From positions 33,518 through 96,702 of the forward strand of contig NW_019775258.1 of NCBI RefSeq assembly GCF_001039355.2: 63,185 bases of DNA. Reading direction: 5' to 3'. Below are positions 23,486 to 37,185 of the stretch, in pieces. The position numbers and the translations under genes are program-made. The notes under the pieces were generated by a model. That model did not search any database and had not been told where the DNA came from. It was given only the letters and a program-made list of their open reading frames with translations. Each line of letters starts with the position of its first letter. Within the stretch, counting starts at the first letter, position 1. The DNA comes from Lingula anatina (Eukaryota; Brachiopoda; Lingulata; Lingulida; Lingulidae).

Positions 23486-23601
23486 TCACAGGGGTGACAT
23501 CACAGACAATCTCTCTGAGGTCACCGTGTACTTCAAGGTGACATCAACGATGGAGCCCGGTACATTTATAGGGTCCTCCTCCTCCTATCCAGAATAACGA
23601 G
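23486..23601 (-). pseudogene. Copy-2 exon with premature TAG
   Basis: This aligns base for base in length (116 bp) with 3472-3587 and keeps the acceptor. The sixth position, Trp in copy 1 (TGG), is TAG here (23585-23587). Either this copy is a pseudogene or the frame chosen for the pair is wrong. Confidence 0.4.
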
Positions 23602-24000
23602 CTAAGAAAACATAACAAGTGAAATGAGGCAAAACCAAGTAATTTTTTTCTAAATTATCTTTGTCTATTGTATGTTTGCCAAGGAAGTGGATACGATACT
23701 CCCTTGGTAACAAAAATGTAAACCCCCCCCCCCCCCAAATATATATAAACTCTAATAAATTCTAATTTATTTCACGAATTACGAGAATTGGCGTAAATAT
23801 ATAGGAAAAAATTTAATGTTTTAGTTAAGGCTTTGTCTACGTAAAAAGAGAAAAGAATGGAAAATTCCCTATGCCTGGGTGTCGTCACATGTCCTTCCGT
23901 TAATTAGTGTCCATCTGCTCCGCACATTTGACGCTGATATTTTGCTAGTGGTCCCTAGACTCGAGTACTTAGACTTTCTATGAGCCCGTACGTGTGTTTG

Positions 24001-24109
24001 CTAGTCCTCACTGATAGACTTGATGGTGTCGCAGTGGTTAACCTCAGTTCTGAATCGGTGACTTGGGGTTGATGCTCACAGAGCATCATTTAGACCGTCC
24101 TGTAAGTAG

Positions 24110-24191
<82 letters not shown>

Positions 24192-24193
24192 CT
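24001..24193 (+). repeat. tRNA-like head with (GT)n(GA)n tail, duplicate
   Basis: This is the copy-2 counterpart of 4001-4185. The GT run is shorter and the GA run longer than in copy 1, as expected for microsatellite slippage after duplication. Long frames through the tract are artefacts of the repeat. Confidence 0.45.
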
Positions 24194-27100
24194 GATCGAG
24201 TAATGTGGATATCCACGAATGATTCTTCCGTAATTATCCCACCATTCGCCATAAACAATGACCGTTTTACTGCTAGTGGATATTTTAATAAGTTTAAGCT
24301 GATGATTTGTCAGTTTTCAGGCACGCTTGCACCAGATCCGCCTATTGTATATGTACATGTATACTATTACTCTCCGGTGAGGCCTTCTTAGGGCTCAGTC
24401 CCGCTGATGAAACTACCTCCCGACGTTCAGTGGAATACAGAAGCTGGTAGTAAGATGAGTTCGTTGGGAACAAGAAGAAACGTGTTAATCGCCGTTCGGT
24501 TTTAACATGCATTCAGCGAGAGTCTCCCTGGAGTTGGATAGATCTAGGTAGAACAATACTTTCATTGGGAATGAGCCCTTGGATGGCTCTGTTGGGTATT
24601 TTTGTTACCCCGCGAAAGCCAATGTTTATTTCCCAAGAAGTGTAATGCGTTCATATTAATTAGTGTGATCCGTGACTTGTTTATTCTTCGTCATATGTGT
24701 AACGAATCATTATACTCGTTACACATACTCTCCCGTAAAGCAAAATAAAACATATGCCTTGTTTTCGTTTTTCTGAGGTCCAGCAAGAAAAAGTCTTAAA
24801 ATAATGTAGAACTGGTTAAAATGACAGGAGGATTCGAACCCAGGGAGCTCGGGATACGTGAACATGCGTATACGTCAACAAGGAAGGTGTCTTAAAAACA
24901 GCAAGTGCATGTCATGCTGTTTGATATAAGTGCAAGGTTTTGTGTGAAGTTTTTATTGTGATCAAAATTGGATGACGGCGTTTCTCTCACGGCCTAGGTG
25001 GTCTGGTACCGTCTCACCGTGTTTTGGTCAAAATTTATAGAACTGTCTCTCACAGTGTCGCCGCAGGCCTTATAAAGGAAGTTTCCGTTTATTTATTTAT
25101 TTTTTTTTTAATTTGAGCCGCACGTTTGGGATTAGTTAAAATCCACTTTTTGAAAATAACACGAATCAGGGCTGGGCCCCTGAGGAGGTGTTTTCACAGC
25201 ACCCCTTGTTGCAGGAGCAGATTAATAAATATATACAGTATTATTTTATAGGTCTAAGTTACATGTGGGATTCATAGATACAATGTTTCTTCATGATGGG
25301 GATTCCAGTGAACGGACAGTTGTAAAGAAGTAATTATCTTTCGGTACAAGTGTCTCGTCCCATTGCGTGGAGTTAAAAAACTGTCAGTGCGAAACAATTT
25401 GCTCAGTTAAAAATTATTGAAAATAATTCATGATCGAGAAAAAAAACCTGCATGTTACATGTAACAGCCAGAGACCAGTATGAAAGCCGGCCAAATCGTT
25501 TACAGTTTATAATGCTGTGCTGGCAACAAGATTTATTCGAATGCACCCATGATATCGTGGTATATGTCATTAATTCTGCGATCATAAATCCGCGATTCCA
25601 AGTCACAAACGGCAATTACTGAGGAAATTAAGGACGCGTCAATAACAGAAATCGATTTTCATGGATTTTGTTTAATTAGACACTATTGAATACGATATTT
25701 TTTTCATGTATATAATATAGTTATTATTTGATATATTATATATTAACTGTTGTATATTCTTTAAAAGTTTTCATCTAATATTTATTTATTTATCTATTAT
25801 ATTTAATGGGTGTAACAAGTAATATACACCTAATAGCCGCAGTGTGTAATAAATTTAAGTTATACGACACGTGTTTTTTACACCAGTATCCATAACAAGA
25901 CCCGAGACATCTATTCAAAGGAGAAAAATTCAAATTTGAGTGTGGGAAATGTAATTCTCGAGAGACTATATATCGTGACTATATACAATGGATGTGTGTG
26001 AGTGTTCATTGGTATTTGTGTGTGCGATGTTGTATTGTTCTCGTGAAACTAAAAAAATTAAATCTGAACAATCTACTTTGTCTCCGACTGCAGCAAAGGA
26101 TGGTTTTTCCTCCAGATGGTGCTATAATTTTGAATTTTTATAAATCTTGAGAATTGTGTTCTTAAGTACTTGTCACTTTTAATGCCAAGTGTACAGAGCA
26201 TTTTAAATGGATTTTAGACTTATAATAAGCATATAATTTTAATATATTATAGTAACGTCTGCTGGTCAAACGTGTCAAAAACTGCTCAGTGGACCATATA
26301 TGGACAACCAGTGACCTACATAATGGCGTGACATTTTGGGGAGGGTAAGAGTGTGGGATTTTGTTCGTCTTGCATATGTCAAAATATTTTAATCACTATT
26401 GGGTCCTGTTTATTTTTATTGTGATTAATACTAAATGATATTCTTCATCTGTCAGTTATTGATGAGTACTGAATAGAAAAACAAAACACTTCATCCTGCC
26501 CCCCTCCCCCATGAAACTAATGGACCGTACAATCAAGAAAGAGATGTCACTTCTTCAGTTCTCAGTGACCAGGGAGTGGATATGAAGCAACCAAGAAACT
26601 AAGTATATGGATATTTAAATTTCAACCGATTCAGATCATCATTTTATGAAATTTAATTTTAGCATTTCATAATGACTTATTTGTGACTCATTTTGGAAAA
26701 GTATTTGAACGCGTGCATGCTTTAAAGTGGTTTAGGCCATTCCCCAATATTTTCCCCACGTAACATTTCGCTTCCTCCATAATTTCATCCATGCATGTCC
26801 CAAGGAATTGAAAAAGACAGTTTTTCTTTTCCGATAACTATATAAAACTTCATTTAAAGAAAATAATGACAGTCCATATTTGTACTTGAGAAATAGTGAA
26901 GAAGGGGGAAATTTGCGGAGTGGCCCTTCCTAGTTATTGTGACCTGTTTGTCACTGTATTCAGTGTCAGCATAGAGGCGAAAGGTTAGCATATCAACATT
27001 TAGATACTCATACTCAGTATACACGGCTCTTGTATCTCAAAACTGCCAGATGGTTTTAGACGGTAACACTTGCTTATCATCTTGACGTAAGTAGGTCAAT

Positions 27101-28494
27101 GTGGTGCCACGCTTGTAAACGAGAGAAAAAGTATCGATATTATGCATAATTTCTAGTGTTGACAAGTTTGAATGCCATTTAAATTTAAAGATCGAGACAA
27201 TTGCTTAATTCATTAACTGAAATGAATAAAGCCCCTAGCGCATTTTGAAGATATTAATTATGAATGTATTTGCATTATGAAACAAGTAGACAAACTGAAG
27301 GCTAAACAGTTGGTACACGGAGGCTTCAATGAAATATTCTTCTTTGCCATAAAAACGGTCGGTGCTTGTGAAAAATGTTTTAAAAAATGCGCTGGAAGGA
27401 TTATTCATCCCAGTTTTATCTATAGATTTTCTGAAAACAAAGGCAATAATTCAAATGAGAATACATGTACAATCCGTTAAAATGTACGAGGTTAATCATT
27501 AGTTTTAAATAAAGATAAAATATATTTTGACGGTTTTAAGCTCAAAGCAAGATTTTTCCAGCAATTTCGCCAAGATATATCCTATCCAAAACTAGTGAGA
27601 AAATTGCGAACGTAAAGTCCGTTTTTGAATTATTTAATATATCATTTTAAATATTTCTGATTTTTTCCCTTCATAGGTGAAAATCATCAATCTCTATCTC
27701 CATTACGAGAGTGACTGAAAAAAATTTTAGCTCAGAACTGCTATAGCGTATAAGTGGATATGATCTACCATGCTCACGTGATTCTATTTTAAGGTGCATA
27801 GGGTAGAAATAAATTAATTTCATGATTTATATCAATTTATTCAACAGAACTGTAATTTTATTACGAGTTATTGACCAAACATGAAACCGAAAGATTTATA
27901 TCAAATTTTATATACAGATACTAGATGTATTATATACGGACACTATATGTTTTAAGTACAGATACTGAATTTTAACCATTTATTTATTTTATTCAAATTT
28001 GCTGAGTGACTTATGTTAAAAAGGAAGGTTTCTGTTGAAAATCGGCATGACCGGATAATTTTTACAAAAGTTGCTGTATTTCATTATTTATTTTATATTT
28101 TTCTAAGTGTCTAGTCTGGTGTGAATATGTATGCATGTACAATATGAAACGTTTTATTCTTATATATAACTAAAATTTGTAACATTAATTTGCTGAACAA
28201 ATCTTTGTGTTGCGTTAAGATGAAGAGACTATTTATGTAATTGAAAGTTGTCATTTTTTCTAAATTTTGCTGTTTTCTTACCAGCATCTTCCATTTCATC
28301 AACCAGGTGGCGCAGAATATAAGTAAAATGTTTATATTCTTGCATTTAGAAAAATGAATATTATAACAGTTGCACACCGTTTGTAACAAGATTTCCTTTT
28401 TGGATTTAGATGAAGGGTATATTGTGATATGCCCGTCGGATTTTTACCCAGATTTCATACCTGTACATGTTGCATATGTTTTTATAATATATAA

Positions 28495-28496
<2 letters not shown>

Positions 28497-28537
<41 letters not shown>
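28497..28537. repeat. Expanded (GA)n, copy 2
   Basis: This is an uninterrupted GA tract of about 41 bp at the position equivalent to the 14-bp tract at 8643. It shows slippage since the two copies separated. Confidence 0.85.
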
Positions 28538-28541
<4 letters not shown>

Positions 28542-28879
28542 CTGTTCGGAGATTTTGTAGATATTGAAATACTTTGTTTAGTATCAATAAGATCAACCAT
28601 AAGTACAAGTAATTGAGTTCATAGTTTATTAATCAAATCGAATATGGAAAAGTTTGTGTCTTTTACATTTTCAAATAAAGCAGATATCAATTATTTTGTT
28701 CTACATAGTCAACGCTTGTAATGATGAACATATTCTGAAAAGACAATGTAGTTAAACAGGGAGATGCTTTAGAAATACATGAATACTTAATGTAAATATG
28801 TTTTGCTCTCAATAAAAAACTTCTCAAATATACGCAAAATGTCTTTGTATTTTCATTTGTAACTACACGACTCAGCGGT

Positions 28880-29100
28880 AAAGTCCGAGTTTGGGGGTTC
28901 GATTCCTGGCTAGGGTACTCGGAAATAAGAGGGACTTATAATTTGTTTTTCTTTTGGTTACTATAAGAAGAAAGTCTACCCGGGGAGGGTGGGTGGGAAC
29001 AGTTAGAGGAGTAGGTAACGCGCTTGCCTCTGAGACAGAAGGTCGCCAGTTCGATTCCTGGCATTCCTGGGTCCCAGCAAATTACCTTTTGCAAAATAAA
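28880..29100 (+). repeat. tRNA-derived SINE-like block (copy 2)
   Basis: This is the duplicate of 9004-9224. It keeps the A-box form gtaggtaacgcg, shared with the third copy at 54.8 kb, where copy 1 has gtaggttacgcg. Confidence 0.6.
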
Positions 29101-31434
29101 ATCAAATAAGCACTTTGGATAACTACAAGGGGACCATACGATTTGTTTAAAACCATCAGAGTCGATAGCTCACTCGGTAAGACGACAAGCTCATGGGCTA
29201 TACGCCAAGCACGACTATGTGGAAAGCAGAAAGCCATGGGTTCGAGTTGAGCTGAAGGTAACGTCAATAAGAAACACAATATTGACTTTTTGCATAGTTT
29301 GAAAAGTAAATAAAGGTTATTAAAATTTTACATCTTACACACATCTTACACAGGATTTCAAAGAACTGAAAATTGTATTTTTTATCTATATAAATAGCCG
29401 CACCCGATACAACATAGCATTACAAATTTTAATTTAAAAAAATACAAATCGAGCTTAAAACAACTACCACTATTTCCAACTAAAACACATAGGTGATTCT
29501 ATGCATTTTGAAATTAGCTGCTCAAACGACTAATTCTTTTGATTTTTTTTTTTCTTGAAAAATGTTACGGTGTACATAATACTAAGAAGAACATAAAATT
29601 CCCAGGGTTTTACCCAGAAATAATAAATAAATGAGAAGACTGACCGTGTAATACAGTAAACTTCTGTTCAAAAATGACACAAGTGTAATTGTCTTATAAA
29701 TGATTGCAAATTTCACGGAGGAACATTTTATCCAAATGCAGTGGCATCTACGATATCAAAAATTCAAAATGCATAGCATCTCTTCTACGTACTACCTCCA
29801 CAGGACTACACACCTTATTCCATGTCGTCATGCTGATTATCGCACGCAACACCTTGAAAAATTAATTTTGGTAAGATTAGTGGCCCTTTGTATATGATAA
29901 TTGTATATGTAGATCGTATGTTGCGTAATTTTCTTCTTTCGCATCAAAGCATAAAAAACGTGGTTGCAGTGAATGGCACATTTTGAGTGAACACTAGTTT
30001 GTCGTGCGAAACAAAGGCAGCATGAAGACATGATTGGTTTACAACCTAATCCCAGTTATAGCCATTTTTAAGAATTATATGCAAACACACTGAAAAGTTT
30101 ACACAAAAATCCGTTTTCTCAAAATAAGTTAAATCTCATAAACTTTATAAGCAAATTCTTATAAACTCAACTCTGGTCTTCAGTGTTATGTGATCAAGCA
30201 ACACCCAGCAAAAACAACCCAACAGGACTGATATCTAATCAGGACTTTTGATCTAAATCACCCCTTCAACCCTACCAAAAACAAGGACGTTTGTGTGTTT
30301 TTTAATTTGTGTTATTATTTATTATCATTATATCATATTATTTATCATCATTACTTTTTTCAAAATTTCCTGTTGAATTGTTTTTTTAAATTATTTGCTG
30401 AAGAGGACTGAAAAAGATGACCGTCTACAAAACTTCATTTTGATAATTAGGAATATCCATTACACTTTGCGACAGCTTATGTAGTAATTAAAAAATGTCA
30501 TCATAATAACACCTTCTATGATTTACTTTATTTCTTGGTGAAGATTTATAAATATGCTTTATGATATTGACTTAGTCTTGAATGACACACAAATTGACAC
30601 TATGCTGGGAATTTTGGTAGTCTAATTAGAAATAAGTTTTTCTCATCAAATATACAAGTATCTCCTCACTGTAATACATGTATATTTATTTCGAAAAAAT
30701 CTATCCTACCCCTAGTTTCATAGCGTAAAAGCAATAGTTTGTCCCCTTCCAGCACTGAAATATTGGTCTGTCACTTGATAGTCACACGCAGTCAATACAC
30801 CGAGAACCAAAGTCAGTTTATTCTTAGCTTGTATCACACCGCATATTCACAATTTTATTAAGATTCCAATACGTGTGGGCAAATTGAAATAACGTGAGCA
30901 CATCTGCACTTTCATAATAGTGTAATTTCAGAAGTGTTATTATTTTTTTTATAATATAGTGTTTTCAATAACTTGTAGATTTACATCTTGTTCTCGTCTT
31001 CAACTGAACACAGTATGTCTAGAGAGTTTCCTGTATGCATTTTACGTGATGGAGTCCTTCCAAAAGTTAACTTTATTAAAATTTCTTTTTTGTATTAAGA
31101 TAAAATAGCAATTATTTTCAAGAGAACTTCGTCTTATTACATATTTGTCCACACGTTATTTTACAACTAAACAGAAAACCGGTCGTACTAGCACAGTGCT
31201 CTACCATGGCTTACTGATAATTTTATGGCAATCACTTGATTATTTTTGATAATTTTGTAACGATCAGTTCATCATATTGTTTCCATTCATCTCTTAACCA
31301 AGGCCAGTTTTTATCGACATCAATTCTGTTTAAGAGCTATTCCGAAAGTGTCGTTTCAGGTTCGAGAACTGACGAAGAGAGAGCACTGTACATGTACTAC
31401 TACTTAGAAGCACACACACACATATATCGTATTC

Positions 31435-31668
31435 CAGAGGCGGATCCAGGTTTATTTGAAGAGGAGTACGAAGCCTGGGCTGTGGGTCGGGGCACGCTAA
31501 AGGGCCACAAAATTTTTTGATATTTTAGAGGGCAAACGGTGCCATTCGGTACAGTTTAGACCTATGATTCAACTAGTCAAAATTCTAATTTCAAGAGGGG
31601 ACCATTGGTGTGATTTTTTTTAGAAATCGAAGAGGGGGGGTTAGGTCCCACCTGACAACCCCCTAAAT
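31435..31668. mobile_element. hAT-like MITE, right end deleted (copy 2)
   Basis: This is the copy-2 counterpart of 11538-11860. It keeps the left end and the original internal sequence but has lost about 17 bp covering the right inverted repeat and target duplication, so that aaatc joins agcaatattc directly. It could no longer be mobilised. Confidence 0.7.
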
Positions 31669-31819
31669 CAGCAATATTCTGGTTTGGCGCTTGGACTTAG
31701 TCCATGAATAAAACGCTCGCTATGTTCGATTCTATGTTCGATTCACGTATGGTACAAAATATTATTACCCAAAGCAATCGTTACATTTCATAACAAACGG
31801 CAACCCTGTAAATTAACTA

Positions 31820-31929
31820 GAAGACAAACTTCGACAAGCGAGACAATCTTGACATGGATGCAGGCGCTAGCCACTCAAATCTGATGTCTTTGATGGAAGA
31901 CGCATCCAGTAAGCGGTAGTTAGGAGTCA
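31820..31929 (-). pseudogene. Decayed terminal exon, copy 2 (exon C)
   Basis: The acceptor is intact (exon start 31929) and the first part reads open where copy 1 has stops. A 1-bp deletion before the conserved Cys-Ile-His-Val-Lys-Ile segment shifts the frame relative to 57169-57293. The two young copies are therefore broken in different ways here. Confidence 0.45.
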
Positions 31930-33259
31930 CTGAAAATAAACGGAGAAATCCACATTAACGGGGCGATGCCTAATGGTTTGATAAAGTAATAAACATATAA
32001 TCGTCACAAAAATACAATTAAGTTATTTTATACACGACAATATAGTAAACTTAAGGTAGATTTATTAGACTAAGGTGTATCCCTCCATGAGGAATATCGT
32101 GATGATGGTAAAAGTGCCCACACATGCATGCACCATTTTACACTTAAACCGGTCGTATTATAGAAATGCACTTTATAGTAGGAGAGTTATTAAAAGTTAC
32201 CAGTTCTCGGATTACGCAAATGTTTTATTACGGTAAAATCTGATAAATAAAATGTTTGAGTGACGGAAATAAATTTTGATAAATATTTGACAGAAGGGTC
32301 CGGTTGGCTGACTAGGATAATTCAACTGTTTGGTGTGTGCAGGGACGGAGAAATTAGTTTTTTCTCTCGTTTCGTTCGTAATGCTGTTAATTCCTGGAGG
32401 AGTAAGCTTACCTCCGAAGCTAAGGAAGGGCTACCCCCCCCCCCCACCCCCCACGGATGGTAACTACCCTCTACCAAGGCCACAGATTTTTCATTAGATA
32501 TTCACAGATATGTCTCTAGTTAAATGATAGGACTTTTCTGCACAATATGCGCACCTAGTAGGTTGTATGATTAAAGTAGATCTTCTTCAAATTCCAGTGT
32601 GCTTACATAAATGATACCGTATTCCGAGCGATAGCAAATTCAGGCCGTTTTTTAAGAAACAAATAATTAACGTAAATATTTTAATAAAGATTAGGAACGA
32701 AAATGTAATCATGAACACTTAAGTCAAAGGAGGATCACAGTGCCAACCAAATATGTTTGTTGTCAGTAAACAGAATATATTTTACACTTCGCTATCGTCT
32801 AGAATGAAAAGAGTGCCATTAAGGAGTTATGGATGTATTACCTGTCCAGTCGTAGTGTTTAAGACTGATTTATGCGTTCAGAACTTTGGACAGCTGGAAT
32901 GAACCGCCACTTTTTTATTGGCAAATGCTCTTCCTCTGAAAAAATAATATAAAATAATTAATTAAGCTTTAAGTTCATTTTGCTTTGAGCTCACTGAAAC
33001 AGGGTCCTGAGAACGATGTTGTAGGTTTGCTTAGCCCTCAGCGTATTATACGCCGTACGGCAGCGGGGCTGTACATGCGTATCCTCCCCATGGAGGCGAT
33101 ATATATTTTTATTATTTGAAAATATTAAATATTGAATTTTGGACTTCAAAGCACTCACGCCAATGGCCATTATGCCTAAAATAGGAAATGCTCCATTTTG
33201 GGGAAATTTCGTCAACGCAATGTATGCAAAGTAATCTTAGTAATCAGCACAGTACTTAC

Positions 33260-33513
33260 CAAAAATTGCTGGAGTTTTCAGTGCCTAAATATCGTTCTTT
33301 ATGTGGGAATTGTAGCAGTGTGGCATTTGAGGCTCCTTTTTTCACCATCTTCTACTGACCTCGGACCTATCTGAACACCTCTCACGAAAATACTCGCCTG
33401 GATTACATAATAAGGACACTTGACCACCTTCCGATCGGAAGCCTCGATTTAGTCTTTGTTACTAATAAGGCGTGTACACGGATTCCTTTTCCCAGTAAGG
33501 CGATTCGCGGTTT
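33260..33513 (-). pseudogene. Decayed exon A, copy 2
   Basis: It is 254 bp with acceptor and donor intact, and carries the same frame-breaking length change as 13504-13757. It is otherwise near-identical to copy 1. Confidence 0.5.
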
Positions 33514-34568
33514 CTGAAATAAAAATGGTTAAAATAATCACATTTTGTCAGTCTTAATACTTGATATCAACTGAGCAATCAGATTTCATGGGTCGAATGA
33601 ATGAACAATAAGGCGCGGGATTGTGGTAGAGAAGACAGGACGGGCGCACACACACACACACACATACACACACAGTTGGTGTTGGATGTGCGGCCCGCTG
33701 AAGGGCCCCGGAAATTTTGGTATTTTAGAGGGCGAACGGTGCCATTTGGTACGGTTTAGAACTATAATTCAGCAGTAGTCAAATTTCTAATTTCAAGAGG
33801 AGACCCCCCTGACCCCCCCCCCTATAAATCCGCCACTGTTAATATACCAGTATTAGAATATTAAAAGAATGGTAAACTACAAAACTATCGTCTTTATAAA
33901 AACTTTGCACTTTGAATTTGACCAAATAATTATTTATAAAATACATGAATTAGAAGACCCGTTTATTGGCAGATGCGTAGTGAAGGGGAAATATAACCAT
34001 TCATATATCATAAGACAGTTTAATGGCATAATTGAATCAAAGCAACTCGCATTTCCTTTATTGGATATTTTCTTATAATGATTCAAGTGAGGAGAATAGG
34101 TCCATTTTGCAGGGTAGAGGTCTGTCAGAGACTGAGACTGAAATACTTGCTAGGGCTGAATATTTTCTGAACGGTTACTATTTTTCTGTCGTAAATTTAA
34201 ACGGCACTGGGACACTATTGGAATGTCTTTAACTTTTTAAAGTTATAAACCTGTGACAATGAATTATGCGAATGAACAAATATCATCTGTTTAATGCCAT
34301 GCTTTCAGCCAGCATCTTGGTAATAGCTTCAAAAGTTTTCAATCCATGCCTGAGGATTACCTTGAAGGCACCAACTGCTCTTTAGGCCCACCTTACAGAG
34401 AGCTGTACTCATATTGTAGGGTCCAAGGAATTGCAAAAACACCATTTCTACCCTAGAGATTTTGACAAAAATTGTAAGACGTAATCTGCAGACCATGAAA
34501 TGACTGTCTATTTATCTAAAGTCAAATCTGTGAATATCTTGTGAAAAATCAATCTGTTGCCCTGGTAG

Positions 34569-35029
34569 AGGGTAGGGTGGAGGGGCAAACGCCACCCCCC
34601 CCCCAAGTCCCTGAAAATTCCGACCCTGATGAAACAACCAGAATAAATGTCCCCAACCCTGCTTGAACAAAGCCAGAATTCCCAGCAGACTAGCGTGCAT
34701 GCTATCGTTTGTTTCTCGAGAGGTGTCAGTGATTGTCTCTGAAATTCCTGATCTCAGTCCTCACCAGTTGGATAAACCCCAAAATTATCTAGACTTGGAA
34801 ACTAATGATGTATTTTCTTTATAATATTAAAAAAACAGTGCTAAAATAAGTCAGAAAAACAACATTCCCCTTTTTTAATTATTGTGTTTTAATGGAAATC
34901 TCAATTCATATTTGTATATTCCTGCACAGCGCCATACATGTGTACGGCCTCCGCAATGAAAAAGGAGTGCTTCAGAACACAGCTCTGACTGGTGTGTACA
35001 GCTATTGTATGACACTCCTCACAGCAATA
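34569..35029. other. Unassigned intergenic stretch
   Basis: It begins immediately after the end of copy 2 with a C-rich run (caccccccccccaag). I see no gene or clear repeat. The right portion may include more of the retrotransposon remnant that becomes recognisable from about 35030. Confidence 0.4.
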
Positions 35030-35374
35030 GGGGTGGAAATAAACTTAGTTTGTTTAGATTATGTAAACAAGGATTACGAGTTAGTTGTTATGTCAAAGAA
35101 AAAAGAAAAAAAAAGAAAAAAAACCATCATCGTCAATTAAACACCAAAGCGTACTTGTTAAGTACAGGTGTGGTATGGGGTGATCCCGTTTTAAATAGAA
35201 ACAGGTCGATATGAAGAATTAGCTATCGTGGAAAGAACGTGTCCATTATTTGAATCTGAGTGTATAGAGGATGAGGCCCACTTCTTAGTTAAATGTTCGT
35301 TTCTATTGATGAACGAGTTGAATATTGCCAGGCGTTTTAACAACAATTCTGATGATTTAAGTTTTTTATTTTGA
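35030..35374 (+). pseudogene. 3' remnant of a non-LTR retrotransposon ORF2
   Basis: A frame containing GGNKLSLFRLCKQGLR is followed, after a shift and an A-rich tract, by ETGRYEELAIVERTCPLF and CIEDEAHFLVKC (35195-35374). The order NKL..YR..K, then ETGRY, then CPLC...EDE.HFL..C is the usual C-terminal region of LINE reverse transcriptases, with its CCHC-like zinc knuckle. Frameshifts and a stop just before the ETGRY part show it is dead. The clade cannot be assigned from this piece. Confidence 0.75.
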
Positions 35375-35379
35375 TTATT

Positions 35380-36390
35380 AATGATAACATGTTTAATTTA
35401 GTTGCCAAGAGCTGCAGCCGATTTTAAGATTTAAAGAGAGATTTTATCTATGAATAATACTTAGAAGTATATTTTACGTGATATCCAGTCTCTCAGAGTT
35501 CTATACAGAACTACCATGTTTTACTGCTTTGAATTCTGTACTTCTTTTTATATGAGCGAGACCAATATAAAATATCTTGAAAAAAATATCATATAAATAC
35601 AACAACGAATCTTCTGACCAGCCATAATTATTTATTAGATACAACATTTAACACTAGCAACATTCTTTATAACTAAACCCAAATAAACTTGGATAAAACT
35701 AATACAGCTTACACTAGACATTGAAGACAGCACATTACAGGTAAAAGACAAAATCAAATAAACAAATTCAAAGACATCCAGGCAACGTACAGGGTACAAA
35801 GTAGATGGCAGAAGAGTTTTAAAAATATTATATATATTCACCAAAATGTCACGCATGTTCTGACTTTAAAAAGCCAATGTTGTTAACTCTTCACAAGCTC
35901 TTTTGATTATCTGAACAACCATCAATACACACTACTACATGTAGCAGTATGTCAGCACACTTTCCATGAGTAAAATGACATAAAACTTATAAAGCTTTAA
36001 TAATAGTGTAAAAAGAGAAAAAAAGAGATATCTACCTCAAGTTTTAGACATTATGAAAGCAAATGGTTCTGTAGTTTGTTAAGTTAGGGTGAACATTACA
36101 GGTGTGTTAGACAATAACAGCTTGGACAGACAAAGTGACCAGAATATATAGACACATACACTGCCTGTATGTGAACATACTAACACATTAAACAAATCAT
36201 TTTAAAGAGACAGTTTCATTGTCATCCAGATAAGAAAAATGACAAAAATTTTAAAATGTATAAAAAAAATCAGAAAATTTCACCTCAGTAACAGGTATGG
36301 TCTGTCTAAAAATGTTTTATCATTGTTCCCAAGGTTTAGGTTCTCTGAGCAATCAGGAATACACACCACTGTTACAGCACACTGTCAATA
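35380..36390. other. AT-rich spacer without recognised gene
   Basis: No convincing exon or repeat is seen. On the minus strand an AATAAA lies near 35631, but there is no upstream coding support. Confidence 0.4.
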
Positions 36391-37185
36391 TTTTAAATTA
36401 CACAATAGTTAATTAACAATTGCAATATTCTAAATGAGTAAGCAGGGTACTCTGGAAAAAGAACAATATAACTAAAAACACTGAAAATTACATTGAAAAG
36501 ACTGGCAAATCCCAAATGACTTAAAATAGTTTTAAATGTTAATAATTTTGTCAAATCTTGTCCAGTGTTTATGAAATTTGTACAAATGATGCTTAACAAC
36601 AATAAAAATCTGTGATAAGCTGATCAGTTGACTGTATGTAATGAAAAGTTTTTTTGAGGACAATATATATCGGACAACTGAAAAATTACATTGAAAAGAT
36701 TGGGAAATCGCAGGACTTAAAATAATTTAAAATGTTAATAATTTTGTCAAATTTTGTCCAGTGTTTATGAAATTTGTACAAATGATGCTTAACAACAATA
36801 GAAATCTGTGATAAGCTGATCAGTTGACTGTATCTAATGAAAAGTGTTTTTAAGATAATATATTTTGGACAACTATAAAATTACATTGAAAAGACTGGGA
36901 AATTGCAGGCCTTTAAATAGTTAAACGCTAATAATTTTGTCAAAAATGGTCCAATATTTCTGAAATTTGTACAAATGATGCTTAACAACAATAAAAATCT
37001 GTAATAAGCTGATCAGTTGACTGTGACTAATGGAAAGTTTTTTTAGGACAATATGTTTCGGACAACTAAAAAATTACATTGAAAAGATTGGGAAATCGCG
37101 GGACTTAAAATAGTTAAACATTAATAATTTTGTCAAATCTAGTCCAATTTTTCTGAAATTTGTGCAAATGAAGCTAAATAACAAT

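Larger units (their letters stand above)
19990..34568. repeat. Segmental duplication, copy 2 (14.6 kb)
   Basis: It is collinear with 99-14816. It lacks the MITE at 6241 (empty site) and the 115-bp ectopic insert, and has its own premature TAG (23585), frameshifts near 21.7 kb and a 17-bp deletion at 31668. Similarity stops abruptly after ctggtagagg at about 34568. Confidence 0.93.
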
